Below are positions 24,705-36,989 of a stretch of DNA of 64,000 nucleotides, piece after piece. The notes under the pieces are model-generated. The model had not been told where the DNA came from. It did not search any database and saw nothing but the letters and a program-made list of their open reading frames with translations. The stretch covers positions 349,886,416-349,950,415 of the forward strand of contig NC_077229.1 in NCBI RefSeq assembly GCF_027887165.1. Direction: 5' to 3'. A program made the translations under genes and the position numbers. Source of the DNA: Monodelphis domestica (lineage: Eukaryota > Chordata > Mammalia > Didelphimorphia > Didelphidae). The number at the start of each line of letters is the position of its first letter. Position 1 is the stretch's first letter.

Positions 24705-25917
24705 TAAATAGTGCAGTCTCAGAGGAATGACCAAGATCCCATTAGGGTGGAATGTTCTCTCCACAATGCTGGACCCATGCCTCATTTGTCAAATTAACCC
24801 CATTTGAGGAGAAATTCGAGTTTGTAGCCCATGAGTTTGAAAAAAAAATGTAGTTAAGCAACTTGTAAAAGCTCTTTTGAAATTAATCTAATAACCCAAT
24901 GGCTCTTCTGCTAAGTGCCACAGTCCTGCCTGAAATACAGCTGGTAATAGCATTTGTTTCCATTTGACCTCCTTTTGGTGCTTTCATCTCCTGGCACTGT
25001 CAGGCTAGCGTTTTCCCCAAATTAAAACATGAAAATGCATCGTAAATAAGGTATTACAAAATGGTGAGCAGATTAAAGATTGTCTCAGCAATGCTTAAAT
25101 TAAATCGACGGTGCAGAGACCATAAACTAGTAGCTTTAAAAATGAGATATTTCTTTATTAACTTTTAAGAAGTGTGAGAGTCCATGGATTGCTTTTCTAA
25201 GAGTGTTCCCTCCCATGTTAAATACAATTTTGTTCCCATGTTTTTAGGAAAGAATCATCCCTTTAGAAAATGATCCTATAAAAAAGCCAAAGGGAGATTA
25301 AAGATGTTGCTGCATTAACACTCGTGGAACTTTAGAGCATGTAGGCCCATCACTCTGGGCCTCTCTGAAAGGACAGCTCCTTCTTCTATGCTAAGAAATA
25401 GTTCATATACCAGTCAAGATCCAAATAACCTCTGTTAATCTTCTTGGCTTCATTATTTGATAAAGAAGCCCAGATTGGAGTGTTAATTTAAGCACAATGG
25501 GTTGCTGAGATTCTGGACCACCTGCCAGTAGGTCACAATTTTAGATAAGATTTCATTTAGACAGAACTGCATAAAATGAGATTATGTGAAACTGACAACT
25601 TTCCCAGGGAACACTTTGGGGAGAGGGGCATTCTTAGTTTGTTGGGGCTTTACACAGAACTTATGACCCCCTGCTTCTCATCAAATGAGGGCCCAGGGGC
25701 AGCAGCTCATCACTGCCTTCCAGTTTCTGTCCCAGGGGGAAATAGAAAAAGCTGAGATAGAAACATGTCCCATTTAAAATTGCAAATTGCCTCCAGCAAC
25801 AAACAGAGAGGCATTCCATAATTGTGTTCTAGTTCTGGTCACTCCTCTTTGTGAACCTCAAATGTACAGATGCCTGTATTATTGACCACATTGTGTTTTT
25901 TTTTTCTCCCAATAGCA

Positions 25918-25944
25918 GGCACACACACACATATACACACACAC
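25918..25944 (+). repeat. Short AC repeat
   Basis: An imperfect run of AC units inside the inferred 3' UTR. Confidence 0.8.
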
Positions 25945-26107
25945 CAGAGGCCAAGGGAAGCATCAAGATGTGGCTTGCCACTGAGAAAATTAGTATGTTT
26001 GAGAGTCCCTGTGGTTTTGCATCTTAGAACATTTGACAAGAATAACAAAAAGAAAATTTTCTAAAAGTTATTTTGCTTCAATAAAACCAGAACATTTAGG
26101 AGATGCA

Positions 26108-26110
<3 letters not shown>

Positions 26111-26146
<36 letters not shown>
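26111..26146 (+). repeat. GT microsatellite in the inferred 3' UTR
   Basis: About 18 GT units; on the transcript strand this is a CA repeat, a known binding context for hnRNP L. Confidence 0.9.
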
Positions 26147-26148
<2 letters not shown>

Positions 26149-27699
26149 GGTGTGAGTGTGTATGTGTTAAGTTCTCTGCAAACTTTTTTGAGAGAAGAGT
26201 ACGCAAAGGAATCTAGCTGATTGGATTGGCTGCGTAGGTTTTGACAGAATCTGAAAAATGAAGTCAATTTGGATCTGGGAACCTCTCTGAGATTCCCCTT
26301 TTACTCCTCAGAGAAAGATGGCAAATACTATGTGGTTAACACATGGATTCAAGTTTCCTTTCCCTGTGGTTTTTACCAATTCATCTTCCTTTCCCACTGC
26401 TCTCTGCCCTCTTTCCCATTTCCTTTATTTATTTAGGATTTATTTATTACCATTGGATTTTGTGATTGATCCTTGTTATGTTGGCAAGCAGCTTCCACCA
26501 CTGATTCTAAAGTTACGATGAAATTCTTTAATCCTTTTCTCCCTCAATCTTCAGTTTATAATAGCGGTGGTGAATGGTTTCATCTTGAAAAAGAAATGTG
26601 GGTAAACCCCATTAGTGTCCTTGGAATGACCTCTAAACCCATTAAAAAATAAGAATAATATTCACACTTGACAATTTTTAGTATCTCAGTGAAAAACAAA
26701 GAGGGTGTAACACTGTTAAAACTTTCATTCTCCTTTTTCCTGCTCTTTCCTCTTCCTCCACACCACCATCCAATACCAGATGAGGTGCAATGAAAAACTC
26801 AGCTGAAATCCTATTTTTTAATAGCTAGCTAGCACTTTCAACTAGGTTTCTAGCACTTTCTTTTTTAATTGCACACTGAATGGTGCTTTAATTGAGATCA
26901 TGGTGGGAAAGGAGAGGGGGTAGTAGAATAAAGGAATAAAAATTTGCCCACTGTTAATTGTTCAATTTGCATCACATACTGGAAAAAATAGTATTCAAAT
27001 ATGATAAACTAATAGTCCCTCAAAGTATGTCATATATTTCCCTTCCTACATGTTCTAATTCCTCGAGGATTCACTTGATCAGTTTTTTGTGATAACAAGC
27101 TGAATAGTTATTTAGATATTTAAACAAACAAAAAACATGATTAGCCTATTCTTGATGAAATGTGGAATTTCAGGGGCTGAAATAAAAGCCTTGTCAGTCA
27201 AACCTTGAATTTAATTCTAAAGACCAACTCACTCTTCTTAGGAGAATACGAGAACACTGCTAGTTCACCATACGTAAACAAGTGTTCTATCCGAAAAAGA
27301 ATCAATTAGTGTCAAGTGCTCAAGAGGAAGACCCCTCTGTGTGGCAGTCTTCCATTTGGCTAAATGTCTTTCCTCCCAGCTTCAAATTATTGTATGACCT
27401 GAAGCAGAAGGAACGATGGCCCTTTTAATTTTATATTGAATACTGTAATTAAGGTGCTGTTATAGTTCTATAAATACCTAATTCTTTTAAATTAACTTTG
27501 CTGTTACCTTTCTCAGTAATATCCTGTGGCTATGATGCACATAGGTTAATTACAGTAGAATGTAGTTTTTTTTTAATTTTTTTTTATGAAGAGCTTAGAA
27601 AATAAAACCCAATAAATGGGAAATATCCACTTGTGAAATGCCACTTGCTGGGTGTAGAGTGTTTATAAAATGAGTATCACTCAAGAAATTATAAGAAGG

Positions 27700-28025
27700 C
27701 AGTGGAGTGCATTGGAAAAGATCAAGATACTAGCCTGGGTTGATGAACCCAGCTTTGTCACTTACTAATTGACCTTGGACAAATCACTTATTCTCTTCCC
27801 CAGTTTCTAAAACTATAAAATTCTCCAATGGATGAAATGATCTGTAAGGTTTCTTTCAGCTCTATGAATCTAGTTGTAAGAAGATAAAATCCCAGTTCTG
27901 CCCATCTGACCTTGAATAAGTCATTTAGTTATTCTGGGCCTCTGGTTTCTCATCTCTAAAATGTGGGTATTGTATTAGAAGACCTGTAAGGTTGCTTCTG
28001 GATCTAAATCAATGATTCTATGATT
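27700..28025 (+). repeat. Two adjacent MIR-type pieces
   Basis: 27700-27875 has ttgaccttggacaaatcact and ggtttctttcagctctatga. 27885-28025 has gggcctctggtttctcatct and ggttgcttctggatctaaat. They are antisense to CDH6 and are the only clear repeats in its 3' UTR. Confidence 0.7.
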
Positions 28026-30476
28026 TCGAAGTTCCTTAAAAAGTTTTACTGTACTTGACTATGTAATAAAAATATTACATTTCCCTAATTTTTAAAAAGT
28101 TCATTATTAATTTCTACTCCGTTATCTACTAAATGGTATACCTCTTTATTAACTTAAATATCTTTATTTTTGTGAGAATAAAAAAATGGCAAAATGCTAA
28201 TATGGAAACCACAACCAGAATATCTATAGTAAATTAATGTTAACAGAAAGTAAATTCCTAAGACAAACCAGTGTATTAAGCATATCTATTATTTGTTTTA
28301 TATATAAACAAATTATATCTTAAAGTTTTAAGAGTATAAACAAAGATTTCTAAAGTTACAGTACCTTGGAAATTCCTTATCATTAGACATGATAGGTTTC
28401 TTTAAATGACAAGATCATGATGATGCTATCAAGAAATTAATGGAATTTGCCAAAAAAGACTTGTTCATAAATTAGGTCCTCCAAATAACCCACTACATGA
28501 CAGTAAAAGTGCAATTATAGGAATGATGGTTTCAATTATTTTTACATTACTCTTCTGTCATGATGTGGAACAATGATTTTAGTATTAATTTTCAAGGCAA
28601 GAATGATAGAGTTGCTAAGGGAAGAAAGGCAATATCAATTTAAAGAAATACATATTTTAAAAAAGTTAACTAATATTTTGAACAACCCTGTTTAGCTCAC
28701 TCAAGATAACCAAGATTTTAATTTTAATTTCTCTTCTGTAAGCACTTTAATGGTAGGCTTCCATTTTCTTTTCATTAAACACTATCAACCGAAATTTATC
28801 CATCTATTGCTATATCTATTAAATATATTTAGGTAAATATGTAGAAATCCCAGTAAATCAACAAAATTCAGTTGCAAATATGGCTCTCACCCCACCATCA
28901 ATAGCATAATTCATATTATTCAGCAAAATATTACTAAATTCACACCAATCAAGAAAAAATTAGTTAAATTTGGGTGAAAAGTCTAAAATACTAGCTTTAA
29001 AAAATATAGGGAGCATTTTAATACTTTCATAAACATGCAGTAAAACTGCTTACAAGGACAGGAGAGAAAGAATTGAACTATCTGACAATTTTTTTTATGG
29101 GTTTTAACAAAGAGTGTCATTTGCAATTAATTCATTTATTGTTTATAATCTAAATAATCTAAACATTTTAGATAATTTCAAATGATCACTTCTATCAGTT
29201 TGCTGGTCTTCAATTCAATAATGTTAAATATTTCCTTCCTCTACACCACTGATTGCTTGTCAAACCTTTGATTTCTCACACATAAGTCTTCTTCCCCCCA
29301 GAGAATGACCTCTCAACATTCTTATTCTGTTGCCTCATGAAGTCAGTTTTCAAATGCTCTGAGAATGTAGGTCGTGCTAGAAAGTCTTCTGGGGGATTGG
29401 TAAAGGGCTGTCCCTCATTAATTAGCCTATCACATTTTACAGTGGATCATCACCAAAAGTGGTCACTGGGTGACAGTTTGGCTGCAGCAACTCAAGAAGG
29501 TCTTCTAAGTTTTGGAGGAATTGTGACCTGCTTTGGCAAAGGAATATCCCTATAGAGAAAAGCTCAAATTCTTGAAATACTGAAGCATAATATAATTCAA
29601 GGGTAACACTTCAGCATGCCTATACATGATAATAAATTCTGAATGAGTAGAGAGAGAATTAATAAAATTTTAAACTACCACTTTGCGATTATGACTCATA
29701 GAACTGGTGCATGGAAATCGCTTTATAAATGCTTGTCGAACTCGAAATTTATCATAAAACTATGATAAACTAGCACTGAAGTTTTACACCCTTAATTGGG
29801 CTGGCTCACCATATTACATCCATGGAACAGTGTACCCAACGACAGATTGATCTATGGAATTTGTACCCTTGATTACTAACTGACTTCATGCTTTCAGAAG
29901 AGTAGCTAATATTGAAAAAAAATACTCAAAGAATAGGAGACAACGGCTAACTGGTATTTCTGAATTACCTGTAAAATTATAGTTTACATTACTTTTTCAT
30001 CTCTTTGTTAGCCAATACTAGTTTTATAGTTACTCCTCCCCCATTACTTTTACTATAATACTGTATTTAGGTTAAATTGCAATTCCTTATCACATCAGTA
30101 TGTGTAATGTACAGTTAAAACAGTAATTGAGCTGAATCGATGAAGGCTAGTCAAAAGAACAGGTGAGTGGAAAGAATAATGTCCTCGAATATACACTGAG
30201 AGAACAAGTAAAAATATTGCACCTGTCCTCTCTACTACCACTGTGCCTGAAAGACTGGGTTGGTAAACTGGATGCACTAAAAAATAAAACTTTGCCTCTT
30301 GGAAACTCATAAAAGTTTACTAGAAAAAGTCTCTAACATTTGATCCACACAGACTGCAGTCATTAACATTTGAAATTGGTAGAATAGAGGAACCTTCACA
30401 GAGCTGTGGATAAATATAAAGAAATAGCCACTTCACATATCTCAATGCTGTATTGGAAAATGAAAAAGGCAAGATA

Positions 30477-30967
30477 TTAAGAGTCTTTATCACTGTCTGT
30501 GCCACCGTACATGTCTGCCAGCTTCTTAAAGCGTGGCCCCCAGTCACTGAGATAATCATAGTCTTGATCTCCATCTGTAGTGACAGACTCCAAGGAGCTC
30601 AGGGACTCTGCCACAGAGCCATTGCCTTCATATGCATAGGTAGCTAAGGAGTCATATGGCGGGGCAGTAGGATCTGTATCATTTTCCTTTAACCTTTGGT
30701 TAATGAAATCTCTGACGTCAGTGTTGTCTCGTACTGTTGGAGTCCGTCGAGGGAGAAAAAGGGCCTCTGGCACGATATCTCTGCGTAATTTATTGTCTTC
30801 TATGGCTTCAGGATTTCTTAGGGTGCCAATATCAAAGGCCTGGGTGTCTTCCTCTCCACCACCTTCATCATTGTAACTGACAATGTTGTCTCTGATGTCC
30901 TCTTTGGAAATGATCAAAGGTTCCTTCTTCCTCTGCCGCCTCAGAGCTGCAAAAAGCACCACCGTCA
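30477..30967 (-). CDS. CDH6: CDH6 last coding exon: end of the membrane helix and whole cytoplasmic tail
   Basis: The coding part is 491 bp from a ...ctgtttctag acceptor (30968 upward) to a TAA stop at 30477-30479. It reads [20 protein letters not shown]: membrane exit, then a basic stop-transfer stretch. The juxtamembrane region with [17 protein letters not shown] is the p120-catenin binding segment of classical cadherins. The distal part with [20 protein letters not shown] and [19 protein letters not shown] is the beta-catenin binding domain that links adhesion to actin. The protein ends in DSDKDS, which is how I remember CDH6 ending. The tail is nearly identical to what I recall of the human protein. 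A longer open frame upstream to 31019 is intron read-through, not a start. Confidence 0.95.
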
Positions 30968-33279
30968 CTAGAAACAGAAATAAAACAGAAGAAGTAGGAA
31001 AAGTTAATTTGCTCCCCAATTAATGTCAGGAAGACATATTTTGCTCAAACGATCAAATTTTAAAAGTTGTCTGGAAAACTGCAAACTCAACTTTTGCGTT
31101 TTGAGAATGTTCCTTACCTCTTTGAGAACAAATTAAAGACCAAGAAGGGATAAGAATTGGAAAGAAGCAAGACTGCAATAACGGTGGAAGAAAGGACATA
31201 GTCATCTTTTTGTCAGTCGTTCTTTTTTTTGCTTCTTTGAAATGGCAAACCGGTCTCAAGGTAAAAAAAGATAGCAAAAGGGCGGTAATAAGAGTGCAAA
31301 TTATGCTGAACACCTAAAATGCTATGAACCTGGTTATGAGGACAAGGCTAGCACCTTTTGGAATGTGAGGAAATGTCTGCATAACTCTATATCTAAAATA
31401 ACTTTGTCAGTAGGATTTCTTTTTCCTCCCGCTGAGAATAGTATAAAATTAGTTTGACGTCCAAAGAGGGCTAGTGAATGTGTTTGTGTACGGCAATGCT
31501 TGACTGCTGTACATGGAAACATGCTCAATTGCAGATAATAGCTAAAAATTCAGGATTTCAAAAGCAATCATAGTTGTCAACATTCTGGAAATGATGGCTG
31601 AGAGTCAGACGCATTTTAGGCTACCTTTGATTTGAGCTAACAAGCCTAAGTGGGGACATGTTCTGCTACTGAAAGTTGTTGAAGTTCAATCAGCTCTCAG
31701 TGTCTCATGCTTCCCAGGAGGCTCCATGTTGTGTTTAATTCATGTCATGGAGAATTCAATATTTGTATTTGAACAGTTCTTCTAATTTGTGAAATTTAAT
31801 TCAAACTGATCATTTAGAGAGAAGTTCACCCATCTGCAAATGACAAGTTTCTGTATATAATCTGCAATAGAAACTCTCAGAAACACTCTGAAGACCCTCA
31901 GATCCTGGCTCTGTCATTTACTCTCCCTGCAATATTGTATCAGCTATTCAGGGTTCTTCATACTTAAAATGATGGGGCTGGAATAGGTTTTCATCATAAT
32001 ATGATCCTATGATTTACATAATTGAAGAAAAACACATTATAATGAATTCGTATCATATATTCGGAGCTATAACCAAAACTCTTAGGTTCTGTTACAAATT
32101 AAGTTGAGTGTGTTTCTTATTCACGTTTGAGGTACTTTAGAGATGGAGGCTGTAGAAATTAAAGTTTCTGAGGAAGCAGGAGTCAAGGGTTTTTGAGACC
32201 AATATTGAACATTTGAGAAAGAGGGAGAAGGTCGGGGGTCTACGAGGACAGATAAAAGGATCTGGACACCACGGAGTGAAAATGACAAACACTCACTTTC
32301 TTCCCTCTTTTTCACATCTCCCTTTTCCCCTCGGTTCTACAACTCCCTTCTCTCTCTCCTCTTATCCAGTTCCACACTTCCCTTTGCCAAAAGACACAGA
32401 AAGGCTCCCTCCCTTTTATTTTTTTAATTTTTCCCTTTTTAATATATATTGTGGTTCTTTTTTATTTAATGTGTACATCAACCAATATTTTAGTATTCAT
32501 ATTGGCTCCCTCCCTTTTAACAACTCTCAGGACAGCATTACATATTGCTTTCAACTCTAGCTACTTTGGTAGTCATGGGGGTGGGTTGCTGAGAGAGAAT
32601 ACTGAATCTTTCCCAGTAGATCTTTAAAGGCTGAATGAGACCCACCTGAATAGATTGTCTAAACTGAGTCTTGCTTTGAGACATCAAAATAGCGAATACA
32701 TTCTAGACTCGTCTCTGATTCCCTCTCTCCTTAAAATATTGGGTCAGCTAATTTTTCTATTATGGGTGGCAAAGGTGCCTCCAGGACTTGATTGGCAAAG
32801 GGGGGCAAGGTTCAAGATTTGCCTTCCTTGACAGAGCTTCCTGGTAGCTTCTTGAATTTTTGTAGGCTTTGGTCATCCAAGGGCTCAAAAGGTCAGAGTC
32901 CTTCAGACTTTGTGGATGTCCCTAAAAACTGCCTCATTGTGCTGGCCAGACTTGTGTCCACATGGAGGTGAAGGGGCCAGGACACATCTACTCAAGGTAA
33001 GTGTTGGAGTATCATGTCTGTGCCATGGCTAAGTAAATTTCCTTTTGTTAACTATTTAATGACCTGTGAATACTTGATTTTGTTTCAACATTGAAGTTGA
33101 ATGAACAGGATACTGACCTGAGTCAAACCCACTTCTAGCAATATCCCAAGGATTGGAGGTTTTTCACGTGATATTCTTTCTCAATTTTATTGGGCCTTTT
33201 TGAAACCTTTTAATGAAGCATTAGAGGAAGACTCTAATATAACAACCCACTGAGGTTTTGTATAGAATGTATTCCATTT

Positions 33280-33440
33280 AGAGGCCCTGGGTTTGAAACC
33301 TGCCTCTGACACTATCTATGTAACCTTGGACTAATCACAACCTCTTGGGACCTCAGTTTTTTCATTAGTAAAAGAAAGCGGTTCAACTAAGAAGAGCCTT
33401 TGAGACTCCTTCCAGCTCCAAATGGAATCCTATGATTCTC
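33280..33440 (+). repeat. MIR-type SINE
   Basis: gccctgggtttgaaacctgc, then gggacctcagttttttcatt and ccttccagctccaaatggaa. Confidence 0.75.
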
Positions 33441-33680
33441 TGAGAACCAGCTAAATTAAGTTTAAAGCAGTTCATCATTAATTCAGTTGAATGAGAAATG
33501 AGTAATTTTCTGGAAAGTTTGTCATCAGAACAGGTGGATAAATTTGTGTATCAGTGGTGAAATGAAATAAATATTCCTTCTGCCAAACCCATGATCAGTT
33601 CCTATTATTCTCTGTTCCTATGCTAGTTATGGTGTCTTAGTGATGAAAATAAACTAAATCATGTTGAAAATGGTGATGAA

Positions 33681-33860
33681 AGGGCCAGAGAGGTGGTACA
33701 GTAGATAAAATAATGGGCCTGGAGTTAGGAGGTCCTGAGTTCAAATCTTATCTCAGACACTTCATAGTTGTGTGACCTTGGGCAAGTCACTTAACCCCAT
33801 CTGCCTAACTCTTGCCCTTCTGTCTTAAGAGTTGTTACTAAGACAGAAAGGGTTAAAAAA
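33681..33860 (+). repeat. tRNA-derived SINE
   Basis: aggtcctgagttcaaatctt, gtgaccttgggcaagtcact and a gacagaaagggttaaaaaag tail. Confidence 0.9.
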
Positions 33861-33869
33861 GAAAGAATA

Positions 33870-34765
33870 TGATTAAAAGAAGAGAGCACAGGCTTAGACC
33901 AAGGTAGACTCTAAAACTAACTTTAAAAGTGAAGGGGAATGAATGACCCTCTCATCATGAGTTGTTTCAGATGATTTGTGCAAGCAACATAGTAAGGGGT
34001 TACTAGCTCTATTCTATGCTCTACTACAACATGTCACTGGTATCTTCCTCAGTAATTTCTTCTGGCAATAGTAAAGATTCAATTAATCATCCCAAATCCT
34101 TAACAATTTTTTTTTCAAGAAAAATAATTAACTACTTGAATAATATTTGACTATTTAACCATTTTAATTAATCTAACAAAATAGTTAGAAGCCTGGGTCC
34201 TACTCACAATCCAGCATATGAGATAATAGGCACAAAACAACTAACGGATAAGCAGTCTGTGACAGAGGCTGACAATGTCTGCAATCATTAAGAGAAAGAG
34301 AACCACAGTGAGAAACCTCATGTCCCGAGTCCAAATATTCAATAAATTTATTGGGAAAATCAAGCGTCCCTGTGACCCTCAGTTTCCTTATTTCTCAAGT
34401 GAATGAATTAAGATAGATAATTACTAAGGGGCATCAATAAATTGTAAGGGCATTTACCATCACCTGGGAAACTGGGCAGCACTTTCTGGGTAAAACTCAC
34501 ATTGTATATTTTTTCCATCTGTGCTCTTCCCTAGTGTTTCAGTGATATTTTGGATGTGAGCTGAGGTCATGGAGATCTCATTTAAGAGTTTACAAATCAC
34601 TCCCCTCTCAATGCACCTACACACCCCCACCAGCCCCTTCCGCAGTGGACAAAGTCGAGCAAAGCCTGGATGGCATTTAACCTACTATTTACCACTTAAC
34701 ATCTGCTGCCTTGCCTGGTTTCAATTCCATGGAAAAGATTTTCTCAGGTGTCTTGTCTCCCCCTT
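33870..34765. other. Intronic, nothing recognised
   Basis: No repeat family or conserved exon recognised. A possible pyrimidine-rich L2 remnant begins near 34600. Confidence 0.4.
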
Positions 34766-34769
34766 CCCC

Positions 34770-34895
34770 ATCTCTACTTTGCTGCCTTCTTTTTCATATT
34801 GTTTCCTTCCTTAGACTATAAGATCCTTGAGAATAGAGGCCGTCTTTTTTTATTAATTGCATCCCCAGTGCTTAGCACAATGCCTGGCACACACA
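34770..34895 (+). repeat. L2 3' end
   Basis: cttagactataagatccttg, then cccagtgcttagcacaatgc and ctggcacac. Confidence 0.8.
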
Positions 34896-35399
34896 TATAT
34901 ATAGGGTAGAGTCAATATCCTGATAAGATTAGCAATTATTATTTTGATAAACTAGGTTAAAATTTAAGTGAGATACATATGTATCCTTATAAAAATACAG
35001 AACCACAGAATTAAATTATATATTAAGAGAATTTATGTTGGAAGCTAAGGCTAGACGACCTACTTAACCATCCCTATAAGAGGCCTTTTTCAATTCTATG
35101 TTATTCCTCTCTTTAAGGTGCCTCTTTTAAATTTAGTATTAATAACAAAAATAACAGCACATTGACTTGGTATTTCAAATCTTGGTCAGTAGCACATATA
35201 TTATTATACTCAGTTAGACTTGTTTCTGGCACCCAGCTATGGTCTCAGAGATAAGATTTCAATTCAGCTCCCCAGTCTCAAGTTCAATGTTCTTTTCTAC
35301 CCCTTCTTATAGGTAGGCAACTTCTATTTTCCTAATGTAAGTATATTCTCAAAAGAACAGAGCTCTGCTTATTTCTTCTACTTCAAACCTTCCTTCAAC

Positions 35400-36660
35400 C
35401 ATTGAGTAGAAGTGCCTACTGTGTGTCAAGTTTTATGGTAGGTACTAGAAACAAAAAGCCTAGCAGAGTTTGTAAAAGATAGAAGAAACACATTGAGTAG
35501 ATGGGGTAAGACATTATCCCTCATACAAAAAGAAAAAGGAAACAAAAAGAGCAAATGAGACCAGAAACAAGGGCCTTAAAATGAAATATAAAGTGATAAG
35601 TGGATAATGAGGAGAAACAGTCAATGAGACTGGAATACTTAGTTTAAAGAAAAACTATTTTTCCCTGAAGTCGGAAGAGTCATGTGTGTAATTAGCGTTA
35701 AGATCATCTGAAGGACTCTGAAGAAGCTGGAGACTTAAATTCTATTCAATTGTTAGGTGCATGTCTTTGAGCACACCTTTGTGGGCTTTAGTTGCATCAT
35801 CTGTTCCTTACCTGCCTGAAGAAAGAGGACTAAACTAGATGCTTGCTTCGGATCTTTTCCATTATAAGACTTATGATACTTTTCTATGACTGAATTACAA
35901 TCACTTTACAAATGTTGAAAATCCTATATTTTCTTTAATGTCCTGAAATATCTACTATGATTAGATACTTTGCTAAGAGTTAGGAATACAAAAGTTAAAA
36001 AATGACCTGATCTGCTCCCAACTAGGGGCTTATAAGCTTTTGAGGGAAGACAGGATAAGACACAGCCTCAAATAAGCACGATTCAGAGTAAAATGTGTTG
36101 GCCAAGACAAGAACTCAAAACCAAGACAAGAACTCAAAACTCAAAAACAAAGAGGTGAGAGAGTACAGGATGAGATCAAGAATAGCCTGAAGACCAGTTT
36201 GAACAGAGAATGTCTGAAGGGAGGGATGTGAAATAAAGTTGAGAATGGAAATTGAAAGTCCTTCCGTGACAAGTTAACAAGTGACATCATTAGTCCTTAT
36301 GGTCTAGAAGAAATTAGTCTATTTAAAAATCAGAAACTAATACATAGAGAGCCATAATAGGGGTTTGGATGCTCTTTCAGTAATCTTGAATTCTGGATTA
36401 CCAGTAAAATGAAAGAATTGTGAAAAGTGGTAAAAAAGACCTTGGAAAAGAAAAACATCTTTAAGGCAAAGTTTTGCAGTGGAAAACATTCTCTCCAGAG
36501 TAAAGCAATTAGTCACTTAATCAACAAACATTTATTATGTACTTGTTACATGTGAAGTCCTATGCTAGGAACCAGTGACAAAAAGACAAAAAGTAAAACA
36601 GCCCTTTCTTTCAAGGAGCTTAAAACTTTAACTAGGGACGGTAACAACAGTGAAGTAATG
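35400..36660 (-). repeat. Several antisense L2 3' pieces
   Basis: Pieces at about 35400-35560 (agaagtgcctactgtgtgtc), 35960-36260 (gctaagagttaggaatacaa; gcttataagcttttgaggga) and 36515-36660 (gtcctatgctaggaaccagt; ttcaaggagcttaaaacttt). Each resembles the reverse of the L2 terminus. Bases between are unassigned. Confidence 0.6.
36102..36139 (+). repeat. Exact 19-bp tandem duplication
   Basis: ccaagacaagaactcaaaa occurs twice in a row (36102-36120 and 36121-36139) with no mismatch. Confidence 0.95.
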
Positions 36661-36774
36661 ACCACAATTATAGTGAAAATAAAAACATCCCAAACTATGT
36701 AATTATATTGCATAAAAAGAAAAAAGTTTTTGGCAATGTGGAACATTCAGTTATACTAAGAACCCTAAAAAGCA

Positions 36775-36965
36775 TTGGGAAGGCAGCACAACAAAAGGAA
36801 TAGAATGGTATACCCAGAATTAGGAAGATGAGAATTCAAATCCTAGTTCAGATATAAGCTCTTAAAAAGTCAATTTAATGTCTTCATGCCTTAATTTTTT
36901 CATCTAAAAAAGTAAAGGGTTGGACTAGTTGACTTCTAAGGTCTCTTCCATTTATCTATGATCTT
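36775..36965 (+). repeat. MIR-type SINE
   Basis: gagaattcaaatcctagttc, then cttaattttttcatctaaaa, gggttggactagttgacttc and tctatgatctt. Confidence 0.7.
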
Positions 36966-36989
36966 ATACAAATATGATAAAAATTACAT

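Larger units (their letters stand above)
23890..30476 (-). other. CDH6: Probable 3' UTR of CDH6
   Basis: This is the sequence downstream of the stop codon on the gene's strand. It holds no convincing reading frame. Apart from two MIR-type pieces at 27.7-28.0 kb, it is almost free of the LINE and SINE debris that fills the rest of the window, as expected if it is transcribed and under constraint. CDH6 is known for a long 3' UTR of several kilobases. A canonical AATAAA followed by a T-rich stretch lies at its far end (23908-23913). Earlier AATAAA hexamers on the minus strand (for example near 24369, 25154 and 28144) could give shorter isoforms. The extent is inferred, not shown. Confidence 0.5.

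Noticed and set aside
30477-31019. Start codon at 31019 for the last cadherin exon
   Set aside because: The first 17 residues are intronic; a clean acceptor at 30968 and the cadherin alignment show the exon begins at 30967.
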